Shown here in pieces: positions 10,401-21,526 of a stretch of 64,000 nt of DNA. Position 1 is the first letter of the stretch, and each line of letters opens with the position of its first letter. A program made the translations under genes and the position numbers. Source of the DNA: Carya illinoinensis (lineage: Eukaryota > Streptophyta > Magnoliopsida > Fagales > Juglandaceae); NCBI RefSeq assembly GCF_018687715.1, contig NC_056762.1, forward strand, positions 43,889,520 to 43,953,519, in the 5' to 3' direction. The notes under the pieces are model-generated. The model was not told the origin of the DNA. It saw only the letters and a list, made by a program, of their open reading frames with translations, and did not search any database.

Positions 10401-11346
10401 TGAGCTCATATTAAGAATCTGAGCTCGGCGAGATCAAGCCCTGCAACTTCCTCCCTCTGAAATAAGCTTCCTCCACCTTCAAACCTTCAGCCTCAATTCC
10501 AGTGGATCTGGGTTTGAAAAAGTCGGCATGGAGTGGCTCTCGGTGAGCTTTCTGCATCTCCTTCCTCTGTTTTCCCTTGCTGTGATAAGGTGGCAAGCTT
10601 CCACGACAAAACCAGGACTAGCTTAGGCCGACAGCTTTAGCTTATAACCGCTGCAGTACAGAACGGCACAGATAGAACATCTCCCACCTCCTCTTTGGTC
10701 TCGTCGGCACGGTGCACACTTGGCCCATCCGCAGTCGGTACAGAGAGCTCTTGGGGACCTTTGTCAGAGGTGGTTGATCAACAGGCATATCAGGCTCCAG
10801 ATCGTCGTGTTTTTGCTGGAGCTTGGAGGAGGTGACGATGTACAGGTATGGAGGCCTCAGTTGGGTGACAGCGCTGATTTGGATGAGCGCCGACCATCCA
10901 TGGCTGCTTCTGGAGCTTCCCTTGGTCCGAAACCTCCGCCGGTTCATCAGTTCTGGCGCCGGACTTAGATCCTAAGCCTTGATGGCTCCTCAGACGAACC
11001 ACCAAGGAAGTGGGTCTTCTGGGATTTCAGATTTCTGAAAACCGACCGCTGGAATTTGCTCCCTTCTCTTTCATTGTCGTCAGCTTCACCATCTCATAGT
11101 CCCACCGGTTTCGCTTCTCCTCCATTTGATGTTATAAGTAGAAAACTGCGATCGTGCCTGTGACCGTGATGGTGAGAACCACATCTTCGAAGCTACGGTT
11201 CCCCAGAATGAAGATAGGTGACCAAAGTTTGATCACCGATCCAGGTGACCTTAACGAACCGAGTTCTTAATTCAGATATCGCAGGTGGAGCCTATGCGAA
11301 GCAGTTTTTAAGAGAGAGATGGGAGCTGGGAGTTGAAAAGGAGATA
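10401..11346 (-). other. 5' leader region of the copia element
   Basis: A GC-richer segment between the primer binding site and the expected start of gag. Overlapping short frames are present on both strands (for example 10642-10947 minus) but none carries a recognisable domain. Its base composition differs clearly from the AT-rich interior. Confidence 0.4.
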
Positions 11347-11362
11347 ACTCATGCTGATAACG
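11347..11362 (-). other. Primer binding site of the copia element
   Basis: On the minus strand CGTTATCAGCATGAGT follows the 5' LTR immediately. It resembles the (CG)TTATCAGCA(C)GAG primer site often seen in plant copia elements (half initiator-Met tRNA priming). Confidence 0.65.
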
Positions 11363-11620
11363 TGTTATAAATCTTTAATAAAAAAGAGAGAAAGAGAACT
11401 AGAGTTTGAGAGAGAATTAGAGAGAGGATTTTTCTATCTGTTATCAAACTTATGAATTCCTTAAATAATTCAACGATATATATAGGCGTACAAAGGGGAC
11501 TATGCTTGCTCACTATGCTAGCACTATGCACTATGCATATGTCGGCCAACTCACTATGCTAGTACTATGCTTTTGACGACTAGCTAAATGTGGTCATACA
11601 ATTCAAGATAGTTTATAACA
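11363..11620 (-). repeat. Right (5') LTR of the copia element
   Basis: 258 bp, TG...CA, paired with 5277-5534, followed by target duplication ATATA at 11621-11625. Confidence 0.92.
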
Positions 11621-11659
11621 ATATATGTATACATCTCATTTTTATTGTTGTTGTTGCAG

Positions 11660-11713
11660 TGGGTTGAAGAATTTGTGGTAGCATCTGCCTCAAATATTCT
11701 GAGCTCGCCTTGA
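11660..11713 (+). CDS. Possible orphan terminal exon beyond the copia insertion
   Basis: A strong 3' splice site (TTGTTGTTGTTGCAG) is followed by 17 codons and a stop: WVEEFVVASASNILSSP. It looks like the last exon of a host gene. The copia element sits 35 bp upstream, in what would be its preceding intron. No upstream exons could be identified, so the gene may be dead or the call wrong. Confidence 0.3.
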   Translation, partial: WVEEFVVASASNILSSP

Positions 11714-12497
11714 AGATTTTAGTATTTTGATATAAACTTCACTTCCTGTCAAGAAAACTGAAATGGTTTTATTCTGAAGGCACTTTTTGTCACTGTAAAT
11801 GCGTCCCTGTTGTTAATCGGTAATTCCTCTCATTTTGAGATCCAATTCTCCGTCTCGTTCTGTATATTTGGTTGAAAAGTGTGATGCAGACGGCGGTAGA
11901 GCATGCATCTACCAAAGCAGAAACGATTAGTGGCCTTGTGAAGCTATATTACTAAAAATTAAAATTCTCGTAGCTTTTCATTTATAATCCAATTTAATCT
12001 CTATTTTACCATAACACTAAAAATAATAATATTTTTTTATTATTTATTGAAAAGTACTGTGAAACACCAAAGCTCTTTGGCAGGTTTAGATCCTCAGAAC
12101 TCAGAAGAGAGCATTCCATAGGGTAATAGCTTCCTATCAAGGAACCAGGGTCATCAATGATAAACATAAATGCCCGTCTAGTTTTGTGATGCCCATATTG
12201 GACTGTGAAAATGTTATGAATAGATGTGCAGTGAGTCTTGCCATGTTTCTGGCATGCTTGATCTCTCCTTATCAGAGATGAAATCTCATATTTATCGACA
12301 ATGTCACAGGATTGACTATAATACCATAACCATATTAACAGGTTCTACGGCTGAAGACTCAAAAATCCCATACACACTGTTCACTCTGTCGAGTGGACTT
12401 TGACATAAAACAGGAAAAAGGGAAGTACAACCCGTAGGCAACCTAACAGAATGTTTTTCTGATGATTTACACAAGCTTATGGCCGGTCTTTCAAAGC
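11714..12497. other. Spacer 3' of receptor-kinase copy 1
   Basis: No gene recognised. From about 12275 on, the sequence (GAGATGAAATCTCATATT, then CAGGATTGACTATAATACC) matches the 3' flanks of receptor-kinase copies 2 (from 36400) and 3 (from 60640), so this part belongs to the duplicated receptor-kinase unit. Confidence 0.6.
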
Positions 12498-12808
12498 TTA
12501 ACGGCCTTCAACTATTGAATCTGTTTCATTCTTCAGATAAGAGAAGTCTGACACGCCACTGATTCGGGTCGCCTTTACCTCACTTCTCACAAACAAGAAA
12601 CCAGGTTGGTTGGGATAAGATAGAACTGTACTTCATTGCTAAGCATTGCGACAACGTCCGACATGGTAGGTCTATCCGCTGCACTTTCTTGTACACAGAG
12701 GAGAGCAATGTTAATATATCTCAACACCATAGACATGGAGGACATATCATCAAGGAGCAACGGGTCCACTATGTCTGATCCCTTCTCAGTACTCCATAAT
12801 TCCCACGC
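12498..12808 (-). pseudogene. Receptor-kinase copy 1, exon 7 (frameshifted)
   Basis: The final kinase exon of a G-type-lectin S-receptor-like kinase. It starts at a GCGTGGGAATTATGG (AWELW) splice boundary and contains [23 protein letters not shown]. It is 311 nt against 312 in copies 2 and 3: ACTATCATTG in copy 2 is ACTTCATTG here. The 1-nt loss shifts the frame after SN and ends the protein early ([14 protein letters not shown]). The normal stop would be at 12498. The rest of this copy lies beyond the gypsy insertion, from 25152. Confidence 0.88.
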
Positions 12809-12913
12809 CTTCAAAAAAACAAAAAAAAAACAAAAAAAAACAAAAAAAACAAAATGGTTAAGTGAGTGAATTCCTTTTTCCTATCATTTGAGCTTTTGGG
12901 AGAGTGGCAATTC

Positions 12914-14723
12914 TGATAGGGACCTCGGTCGAGATCCTAGACACCAAGCTGCCGCGCCCCTTCTTGCTCCTCAATGACCGATGTGGGCTGCCACTTGCTT
13001 GACCGTGATGGTTATGGGTGGTGTTGGCTGAGTTCCTATGGTTGATCAGTGGCTGATGGTGGGCGAAATTCTAGTGACTGTGCGTGCATGCATGCATGTG
13101 CAGGAGCTGAATCGTCAAAAATGGTTGTGAGTGGGATCAGGTGGTTAAGTGGCTGGCTGACCAGGTCAGGCACACGTGGCTCCTGCTGGTGGGCTGACCC
13201 AGTTAGGCACCAGGTGTCTCCTGATAGTGGCTGACCAAGTCAAGCACATGTGTCACTCGCTTGGGGGGCTGACCAAGTCTCACACAGGTGTCTTCTGATG
13301 ATGAGGCACACGTGACTAAGGGTGGTTTAAGCGGGTTGGCCGAGTGGGTGATGGCTGAGCGGTTTAAGGGATGGTTGGTTACTCCCCTACTTTGTAGGGA
13401 GCGGTTGTGGCTAGACAGGTGGCAAGGGTTGGGCGTGTGGCTTGGCTGGTGGGTGGTAACTGTCAGCTTGTCCCTGACCTTGCTCCAGATTCGACCAGGG
13501 TGGCCTGGTGCAGACCAGATGCCCTTCAATGGCAACTTGTGGCTGCCTTAAGCGATGCCCCACCCGAACGGTTCAAAATAATCAGCAAGCAAATGCGAAT
13601 GTAATACAATAGACACAATCCAAAATGCTGAAATACCTCAACAATGCATTAATCAAAGGAAAACAATGAAATGAATGGGTTACCCTGATTCACGAATTGC
13701 ACAGGGTGAGCCTTCTCCTTTGGGATTCACGGATTGCACTCAATGGAGCCTAAGTGACAAAGCACCAATGTGTCTATGAGGGCTTACAAGCAAAATTCGT
13801 CCAAATGTTCAAAGATAAAAACTAAGTGATAGCCTATTGCCTCACTTATACTAGAAAGCAATTAAAACGATTACAAAGGGAAAATGGTTCCGGGCCCACT
13901 CCTCCTAGTTAAGGCCTCATGCTGTCAGTGGCCCATGGGTGGCCAGGATGACTCACAGCATAGGCTTCATGCTTGCACGCGTGGGTCTTCAGATTGGCCT
14001 GCCGGGCTAGCCTTGGCTGGTCTATGGTCCTTGCATGTGTGGCCCAGGTTGTGTGGGCTGGGCACCATTGATGAGTCGCTGGGTTGGACCGTGGTTGGCT
14101 TAAGCATGGTAGGCTGCTGCATGGCCCAGGCCAGTGGGGCTTGGGCGTTGGTCTGCATGGCCCAGGATGTGGTGCCTGGGCGTTGGTCAGCAAGACCTTG
14201 GCCAAAGCCAGGGTGTTGATCAGCATGGCCCTGGTCAAGACCAAGGCGTTGAGCAGCAAGGCCCTGGCCAAGGCCAGGGCGTTGATCAGCATGGCCCTGG
14301 TCAAGATCAGGGTGTTGAGCGGCATGCCAGCATGCGTGGGCCTGCTGGGCAGCTGCACCGTCAATTCCAAGGTGGATGTGCAAGCGTGCGCTGTGCGGGT
14401 GCCTAGGCCATGCATGGGCCTTGTGCCTACGCACGGCCCATGCATGCACGCGGTGTGTGTGCATAGCCTATGCGTGCCTGCTGCGCACGCTCACTAGGCG
14501 TGCGTGCAGTCTAGCCGTGCGCTGAGTGTGGTGTGACAACCTCGCTTGCGTGCGCGCACCGACTGTTCGCTGCCTGATGGAGGGTGACCGTGGTCTAGCA
14601 TTCACCAAGGGCTCGGTCTGTGGGCAATCAAGCGACGCCAACAGTGTTGCTGGCGTGCTGTCCTGGCATGGGCTGGTGCTGGTCAAGGCATGGCCCGTGG
14701 CCTCCTGCCTTGGGGTTTTGACA
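12914..14723 (-). repeat. Left (3') LTR of the gypsy element
   Basis: 1810 bp, TGATAGGG...TTTTGACA. It is GC-rich in its second half and contains a 33-bp minisatellite. Long open frames on both strands here (for example 13884-14500) come from its GC-rich repetitive composition and are not genes, except for the end of the pol frame that reads in from the right. Confidence 0.9.
14143..14322. repeat. 33-bp minisatellite in the left gypsy LTR
   Basis: Units headed GGGCGTTG or close variants begin at 14143, 14178, 14211, 14244, 14277 and 14310 (spacing 35, then 33). Each contains GTCAGCA/ATCAGCA and GGCCCTGG or GACCTTGG. The same array is in the right LTR at 21268-21447. Confidence 0.85.
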
Positions 14724-15333
14724 TTCCCCCTCCCTTTTAGCATATCCTTGCCCTCAAGGATCAATTGGGGATACTTCTTTTCCAGCCCATCATAGTCCTC
14801 CCAAGTTGCCTCGTCCCTTGATAATCCTTCCCACAGGATCAATGCTTGCCACACCCTTGGTCTCCCTCGACCCCTTCGATGTAGCCTATATCCGAGCACT
14901 TCGTTTGGCTTCATAAGGATCTTTCCCTCTTGATCCACTGTGGGTAACTCCTCCCCAATGAGACTCGGATTCCAACCTTCTTCTTGAGTAAGGAAACATG
15001 GAATACCGGGTGCAATTGTGAAGTTGGTGGAAGCTGAAGCTTGTATGCAACACTGCCTAGTTTCTCCAAAACTCTATAAGGCCCATAGAACTTCTGGTTC
15101 AGCTTTGCACTCGCAGTTTTCCTCATGGTCTTCTGCCCGAATTGCCTAAGCTTCAAGTAGACATAGTCGCCTACTTTGAAGGACACAGCACGTCGTCCCT
15201 GATCATGGTACTTCTTCATTCGAGTTTGGGCCTTCTTGAGCTCTCTTTTAACTTTGGCCAGTACCTCGTCCCTATCAATCAGCTCCTGCTCTACTTCATT
15301 ATTACTGGCTGAGCCCTTTTCATAGCTGACCAA
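14468..15333 (-). pseudogene. Gypsy integrase C-terminus and chromodomain (frameshifted)
   Basis: Two overlapping frames. 15333-14911 carries the integrase C-terminal region (FKVGDYVYLKLR, KFYGPYRVLEKLG, LHPVFHVSLLKK). After a 1-nt deletion near 14975 the frame moves to 14938-14468, which has the chromodomain core (ALILWEGLSRDEATWEDYD). A chromodomain after integrase marks a chromovirus. The chromodomain frame runs through the purine tract and about 255 nt into the 3' LTR before stopping. Confidence 0.85.
14724..14738 (-). other. Polypurine tract of the gypsy element
   Basis: Minus-strand AAAAGGGAGGGGGAA directly precedes the 3' LTR. It also lies inside the chromodomain reading frame (encoding part of LKGRGN). 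Confidence 0.8.
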
Positions 15334-17636
15334 GAGTGGTGGTGGTCTGCCATATACGACTTCAAAAGGGCTTTTCTCAATAGAAGAGTGATAAGAGGTG
15401 TTATACCAAAATTCTGCCCATGGAAGGTAATCTGCCCATCTCCATGCTCTTCATGACAGAAGCACCTCAAATATTGTTCCAAAGTCCTATTGACCACCTC
15501 AGATTGGCCATCCGTTTGTGGGTGATAGGAGGAACTCGTTTTAAGCTTGCTGCCTTGCAATTCAAATAGTTGCCTCCAAAATGAACTCATAAAGACCCTG
15601 TCCCGATCTGATACTATGGTCCTTGGAAACCCATGCAGCTTAGTAATGTTATTGACAAAGGCTTTAGCCACTGACTTGGCTGTATAAGGGTGATATAGAG
15701 GGATAAAGTGGGCATACTTGCTTAGTCGGTCTACTACCACCAGAATCACTTCATGCCCTGCACTAATGGGTAGTCCCTTTATTAAATCCATAGCCAAGTC
15801 CTCCCAAATTCTGTTTGGAATTGGCAATGGTTGGAGAAGTCCCGCTTTTGGCCTAGTGTCATACTTGGCCTTTTGACAGATGTCACAGCTGGCCACAAGT
15901 CTCTTGACATCACCCTTGATTCCTTCCCAATGGAAGAAATGCTTCAATCGGATGTATGTTCTCAACCATCCAGAATGACCACCTTCCTTGCTGTTATGGA
16001 AATGATCTAGGATCTCATTCCTGAGATTAGGAACGTTCGGCACATAAACATAGTTCTTGTAGAAGATCAGACCGTCTCTCACTTTGTAGTTTACAACCCC
16101 TTGCCCTTGGGCATCCAAGAGCTCAATGATCTCAAGTGCCCTTGCATCCAATCTGGTAGCCTCTCTGATCTTGTCCCATACTCGCCATTCTGCCCCCCTT
16201 AGTGCCAAGTTTGATGACTCCTCATCATCTCCCACTATCTCAAGTAGTTGGCTGCCTTCCCTGCGGCTTAAGGCATCAGCCACCTTATTTTCCTTGCCCG
16301 GTTGATAGACTATGTCATACTCAAAGCCTAGCAACTTGACAAGGAACTTCTGTTGTTCCGGGGTGACAATTTTCTGCTGCAATAGATGCCTTAAGGCCTG
16401 CTGGTCTGTGATGATGGTAAAATTGCGCCCCAAGAGGTATGGGCGCCACACCTTGACAGCATGCACCACTGCCAATAGCTCTCGAGCATAGGTACTCCAT
16501 GCTTTCTTCATAGGCCCGAGTGCCTTGGAAATGAAGGCCAAAGGCCTTTGGTCTTGGACCAACACAGCCCCGATGCCTTCACCGCTTGCATTTGTATAAA
16601 CTTCAAACGGTCTCTCAAAATTGGGAAGTGCCAACACAGGTGTCTTGATCATGGCTCGCTTCAGTTCTTCAAAGGCTTCCCTAGCCTCGGTTGTCCACTC
16701 GAAACTGTCCTTCTTGAGCATTGCTGTGAGTGGCTTGGCTATGAGCCCATAGCCTTTGACAAACCTCCTGTAATAACCCGTGAGCCCTAGAAATCCTCTC
16801 AAGGCTGAGATGTTCTTGGGTAGAGGCCAATCCACCATGACCTCTATCTTTCTGTGATCAACTTTGACACCATCACCTGAGATAAAGTGGCCTAAGTACT
16901 CCAATTCCTTCTCCATGAAGGCACACTTGGTGGCTTTGATAAAGAAATGATGCTCCTCCAGAATTGTTAGCACCTTCTCCAAGTGTTGCTTATGCTCTTC
17001 GATGGTCTTAGAATAGACCAAAATGTCATCGAAGAAGACAAGCACAAACTTCCGAAGTAGTGGCTTGAAGATGCTATTCATTGCAGCCTGAAACGTTGAT
17101 GGAGCATTGCACAAACCGAAAGGCATCACCAGGTATTCATAATGACCTGAGTGAGTCCTAAAGGCTGTCTTATGGATGTCTTCCTTATTCATTCGAATCT
17201 GATGGTAGCCGGCCCTTAGATCTAACTTTGAGAATACCGTAGCCCCATGCAGCTCATCTAACATCTCATCGACAATGGGGATTGGAAATCTGTCCTTGAC
17301 CGTGGCTTCATTCAAGGCCCTATAGTCCATACAGAACCTCCATGTGCCATCCTTCTTCCTCACCAATAGCACTGGTGAAGAAAAGGGACTGGTACTAGGG
17401 CGGATTAGGCCACTCTTCAGCATCTCATCCACCTGCCGTTCAATCTCTCCCTTCTGAAAGTGGGCGTATCTATAGGGTGGCACGTTGATTGGCTTGGTTT
17501 CATCCACTAGTCGAATTCTGTGATCAAACTCTCTAGGAGGTGGAAGTGCAGTGGGCACCTCGAGTACCCCCCTGTGGGCTGCTAAGACAGGCTTGACTTC
17601 CTCAGGCAGTAGCTCTAAATCATCACGGGTGCCCTC
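15291..17636 (-). pseudogene. Gypsy pol: reverse transcriptase, RNase H and integrase
   Basis: In frame with gag-protease after one TAG. RT has RKKDGTWRFCMDYRALN, the GLCNAPSTFQ segment and the catalytic FFDDILVYS. RNase H begins YTNASGEGIGAVL, where the usual first catalytic Asp (TDAS) is Asn. Integrase has the zinc-binding HH-CC module (ending SCDICQKAK) and core Asp/Asp/Glu positions in MDLIKGLP, VSDRDRVF and GQSEVVNR. A 1-nt deletion near 15445 (after CHEEHG) shifts the frame, so the frame ends at 15291 in unrelated residues. The polyprotein is therefore inactive as it stands. Confidence 0.9.
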
Positions 17637-19604
17637 CTAACCCTTGTTCTCGACTTGTCTCATTACATCCTCTTTGGCCACCACAATGGCAAAGCAATGT
17701 GCCCCGCCTTTGCAAAGCTTCTCAAACATAATGGCTTCGCATGACTTGATCTCCTTACTGGCAATGGCTGTCCACAGTCGTTTCTTGGAGCCAAGTTTAA
17801 ACTCCATGGTCATGTTGTGATAGTCATGGACGACCCTGGCAAGGCTCTTCAGCCAAGCATTCCCCAAGACTAAGTCAAGGCCGACCAAGGGCAGCACATG
17901 CAAGTCTGCCATAATACGGACCCCCTGAACATTCATCTTCACTTCATGGATGAGGGCCTCACATTGCAGCTTTTCTCCACTTGCCACCTTTACTTCAAAT
18001 GGGGGAATAGGGCTCGGCTTAAGTCCAATCTTGCCCACAATGCTGGAATTAATGAAGTTGTGTGTGGAACCGCTATCCACTAGCAAAGTCACTTCATGCT
18101 TGCCCACCCATGCCATCAACCTCATGGACGTGGGTTTAGAAATGCCAGCCATGGCATTTAATGATAGCTCAGCCTCCTCTGGTGTGCCACCAGATTCAGT
18201 TTCCTCGGTTTCCTCCTCTTGGCTGGGTTCCTCTTGACTGCTTTCAGACTCATCATCACTTGACTCGTCCTCAAACATAAACAAGACCTGAGCTGCCTTG
18301 CACTTGTGACCGGGGCCCCATTTGTCTCCGCACTTAAAACACAGCCCCTTCTTGATGTGCTCTTGCATCTCTTCACTGGATAGCTTCTTGATCTCTGGTC
18401 TCGGTTTGGAGGTGGTGGCTGATGTGTCCCTTCCCTTCCAAGAGACCTTGGTTTGCACAGTCTTGAAAGACTTGCTCCCCATGTCTTTGGTTGGGCGCCG
18501 CTCACTAGAATAGCTCTCCTTAAGAATTTCAGCCATCTTCATCACCTCGGGTAGCCTTGTGGGCTGTCTAAGTTTGATTTCCTTGGTAAGCCAAGGTCTC
18601 AAACCATCAATGAATGTGCCTATCAAGGCTTCCTCCGACCAGCCCCTAACCATGATCTGTAGCTGCCTGAACTCCTCTATATAGTGCTGGACCTTGCCCT
18701 CTTGCCTTAGCTTGGCCAGCTGCCCATGGTGATTGACAACTGGTGATGGCCCGAACTGACTGAGGAGCTCCTTCTCAAAGGCTGTCCAACCCAGCCTCAT
18801 ATGATCCTTGTCGTACTGGTCCCTTATCCAACGCCACCATTTTCCAGCCTTGCCTTCAAGGTAAAAGCAGGCTATGGACACCCTCTCATGGTGTGGGATG
18901 TCATATGTCAGAAAGTAGTGATGGACCTTGTCCAACCACTCATAGGGGTCACCACCGCTATACTTTGGGAAGTCGACCTTAGGGCGCCTGGGTCCCCAAT
19001 CCTGATGCCGGTTTCCTCTTCTATCTTCATAGTCGTCCCTCTCAAATTGTGGCCCATGGTAGCCACGACCATGTTGTCTTCTCCATGGCCCGGGTTGTTC
19101 ATGTTGGTAAGGCTCCTCATAGCCTTGCTCGTGCTCAAATTCCTGGTGCTCATGGTGAACACTAGGGCTCCTAGCCCGATAGCCAGCCAATGGGTCCTCC
19201 CTCTCAAAGGCAGCATTCAGAATCCATCTCTCATGGTAACCTTGACGGTTCTCTACACAGCCACCATGCCTTCAACCTTGCCTTGGCGACGCATGCATGG
19301 ACTCGGTTACACTGGCTTCCAGTCCATCAGCATAGGCATCGCCCCCATGATGTGGTGTCCCAGGACGGTTCTCGGCTAGTCTCCTCTCTAGCCGCTCCAA
19401 TGTGGTGTTCGTCTCTCTTCTTATGTTCTCCATGGCCCTCTGGTTATCCTTGTTAGAGGTCTCCATGGCCACACGCAGCTCGGCTAAGTTGTTGGTGACA
19501 CCATCAAGAATTGAAGTAATCTTGTTGGTGTGATCCTCTAGAACTTCTAGCCGGGCTCTATTAGAAATGCCCGTGGGCTCCTCTACAGACTGCCTCTCTT
19601 GCAT
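17637..19604 (-). pseudogene. Gypsy gag and aspartic protease
   Basis: One frame from ATG at 19604, broken only by TGA at 19272-19274 (probably CGA to TGA) and ended by TAG at 17637-17639. The N-terminal part is coiled-coil-like. The gag core has FPKYSGGDPYEWLDKV and KGKAGKWWRW-like residues, followed by the zinc knuckle CFKCGDKWGPGHKC. Protease has the active-site LLVDSGSTHNFI and the LVLGNAWL flap region. The frame after the TAG is RT in the same phase, so the TAG is either a nonsense mutation (CAG to TAG) or a read-through stop; the rest of the element's damage favours mutation. Confidence 0.88.
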
Positions 19605-20015
19605 GTTGATTCACTCTTGCTACTATATCACGGCTGAGTGGCTTGCAAACTGACCCTCACAGATGGTTTAGGCTTGCCAACTGTTGGTAAAAAGGGGTGA
19701 AAAACGGGCTGATGTTAGAGGCTCGTGGTTCCAACTGTGGGTCCTTCACCTTCGAGGGTGACCGACCCCAACCACAATCTGAGTCCGACCTTGGGTTGCT
19801 CACGTTCTAGCGTGGCAACCGCTCCAAACCTATATACTCCTTCCTCTACCACAACCCCCAAACTTCACAATGCAACAATAACAACAGAAATAAAAATTGC
19901 AGCAACGTCGGGATCCTCCGTGGAAAACCCAACCAAACTCACAAAGACAAGTGATGGGTTGCCTACCTCAATAGAGAAGTGAGAACCTCTCTTGAACCTT
20001 CAAGCACGTGGCTGC

Positions 20016-20038
20016 TCTCAATGAAAGCACCAAATTGG
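20016..20038 (-). other. Primer binding site of the gypsy element
   Basis: Minus-strand sequence after the 5' LTR contains TTGGTGCTTTCATTGAGAG, a primer site motif common in plant gypsy elements. A 435-nt leader separates it from the gag ATG. Confidence 0.7.
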
Positions 20039-21267
20039 TGATAGGGTCCTCGGTCGAGATCCTAGACACCAAGCTGCCGCGCCCCTTCTTGCTCCTCAAT
20101 GACCGATGTGGGCTGCCACTTGCTTGACCGTGATGGTTATGGGTGGTGTTGGCTGAGTTCGTATGGTTAATCAGTAGCTGATGGTGGGCGAGATTCTAGT
20201 GACTGTGTGTGCATGCATGCATGTGCAGGAGCTGAATCGTCAAAAATGGTTGTGAGTGGGATCAGGTGGTTAAGTGGTTGGCTGACCAGGTCAGGCACAC
20301 GTGACTCCTGCTGGTGGGCTGACCCAGTCAGGCACCAGGTGTCTCCTGATGGTGGCTGACCAAGTCAAGCACAGGTGTCACTCGCTTGGGGGGCTGACCA
20401 AGTCTCACACAGGTGTCTTCTGATGATGAGGCACACGTGGCTAAGGGTGGTTTAAGTGGGTTGGCCGAGTGGGTGATGGCTGAGCGGTTTAAGGGATGGT
20501 TGGTTACTCCCCTACTTTGTAGGGAGCGGTTGTGGCTAGACAGGTGGTAAGGGCTGGGCATGTGGCTTGGCTGGTGGGTGGTAACTGTCAGCTTGTCCCT
20601 GACCTTGCTCCAGATTCGACTAGGGTGGCCTGGTGCAGACCAGATGCCCTTCAATGGCAACTCGTGGCTGCCTTAAGCGATGCCCCACTTGAACGGTTCA
20701 AAATAATCAGCAAGCAAATGCGAATGTAATGCAATAGACACAATCCAAAATACTGAAATACCTCAACAATGCATTAATCAAAGGAAAACAATGAAATGAA
20801 TGGGTTACCCTGATTCACGAATTGCACAGGGTGAGCCTTCTCCTTTGGGATTCACGGATTGCACCCAATGGAGCCTAAGTGACAAAGCATCAATGTGTCT
20901 ATGGGGGCTTACAAGCCAAATTCGTCCAAATGTTCAAAGATAAAAACTAAGTGATAGCCTATTGCCTCACTTATACTAGAAAGCAATTAAAACGATTACA
21001 AAGGGAAAATGGTTCCAGGCCCACTCCTCCTGGTTAAGGCCTCATGCTGTCAGTGGCGCATGGGTGGCCAGGATGACTCACAGCATAGGCTTCATGCTTG
21101 CACGCGTGGGTCTTCAGATTGGCCTGTCGGGCTAGCCTTGGCTGGTCCATGGTCCTTGCATGCGTGGCTCAGGTTGTATGGGCGGGGCACCATTGATGAG
21201 TCGCTGGGTTGGACCATGGTTGGCTTAAGCATGGCAGGCTGCTGCATGGCCCAGGCCAGTGGGGCCT

Positions 21268-21447
21268 GGGCATTGGTCTGCATGGCCCAGGCTGTGGTGC
21301 CTGGGCGTTGGTCAGCAAGACCTTGGCCAAAGCCAGGGTGTTGATCAGCATGGCCCTGGTCAAGACCAAGGCGTTGAGCAGCAAGGCCCTGGCCAAGGCC
21401 AGGGCGTTGATCAGCATGGCCCTGGTCAAGACCAGGGCATTGAGCGG
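21268..21447. repeat. 33-bp minisatellite in the right gypsy LTR
   Basis: Same units and number as the left LTR array (starts 21268, 21303, 21336, 21369, 21402, 21435), so the array existed before this insertion. Confidence 0.85.
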
Positions 21448-21526
21448 CATGCCAGCATGCGTGGGCCTGCTGGGCAGCCGCACCGTCAATTCCAAGGTGG
21501 ATGTGCAAGCGTACGCTGCGTAGGTG

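Larger units (their letters stand above)
5277..11620 (-). mobile_element. Ty1-copia LTR retrotransposon with decayed pol and an antisense ORF
   Basis: Identical-length 258-bp LTRs (5277-5534 and 11363-11620) begin TGTTATAAA and end TTTATAACA. A perfect 5-bp target duplication ATATA flanks the element (5272-5276 and 11621-11625). The purine tract lies next to the left LTR and the primer site next to the right LTR, so the element reads on the minus strand. Minus-strand remnants of copia integrase/RT (7040-7960) and RNase H (5757-6015) are full of stops and deletions. By eye the LTRs differ at about five positions (about 2%), so the last insertion is much younger than the decay of pol. This implies mobilisation in trans. 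Confidence 0.9.

Noticed and set aside
11889..11935. GGTAGAGCATGCATC resembling a tRNA B-box or T-arm
   Set aside because: No cloverleaf could be formed around it.
13884..14500. Several overlapping long open frames on both strands in the gypsy LTRs (also 21009-21589)
   Set aside because: They follow a 33-bp GC-rich minisatellite, whose length divisible by three keeps frames open; there is no domain and the same occurs in both LTRs.
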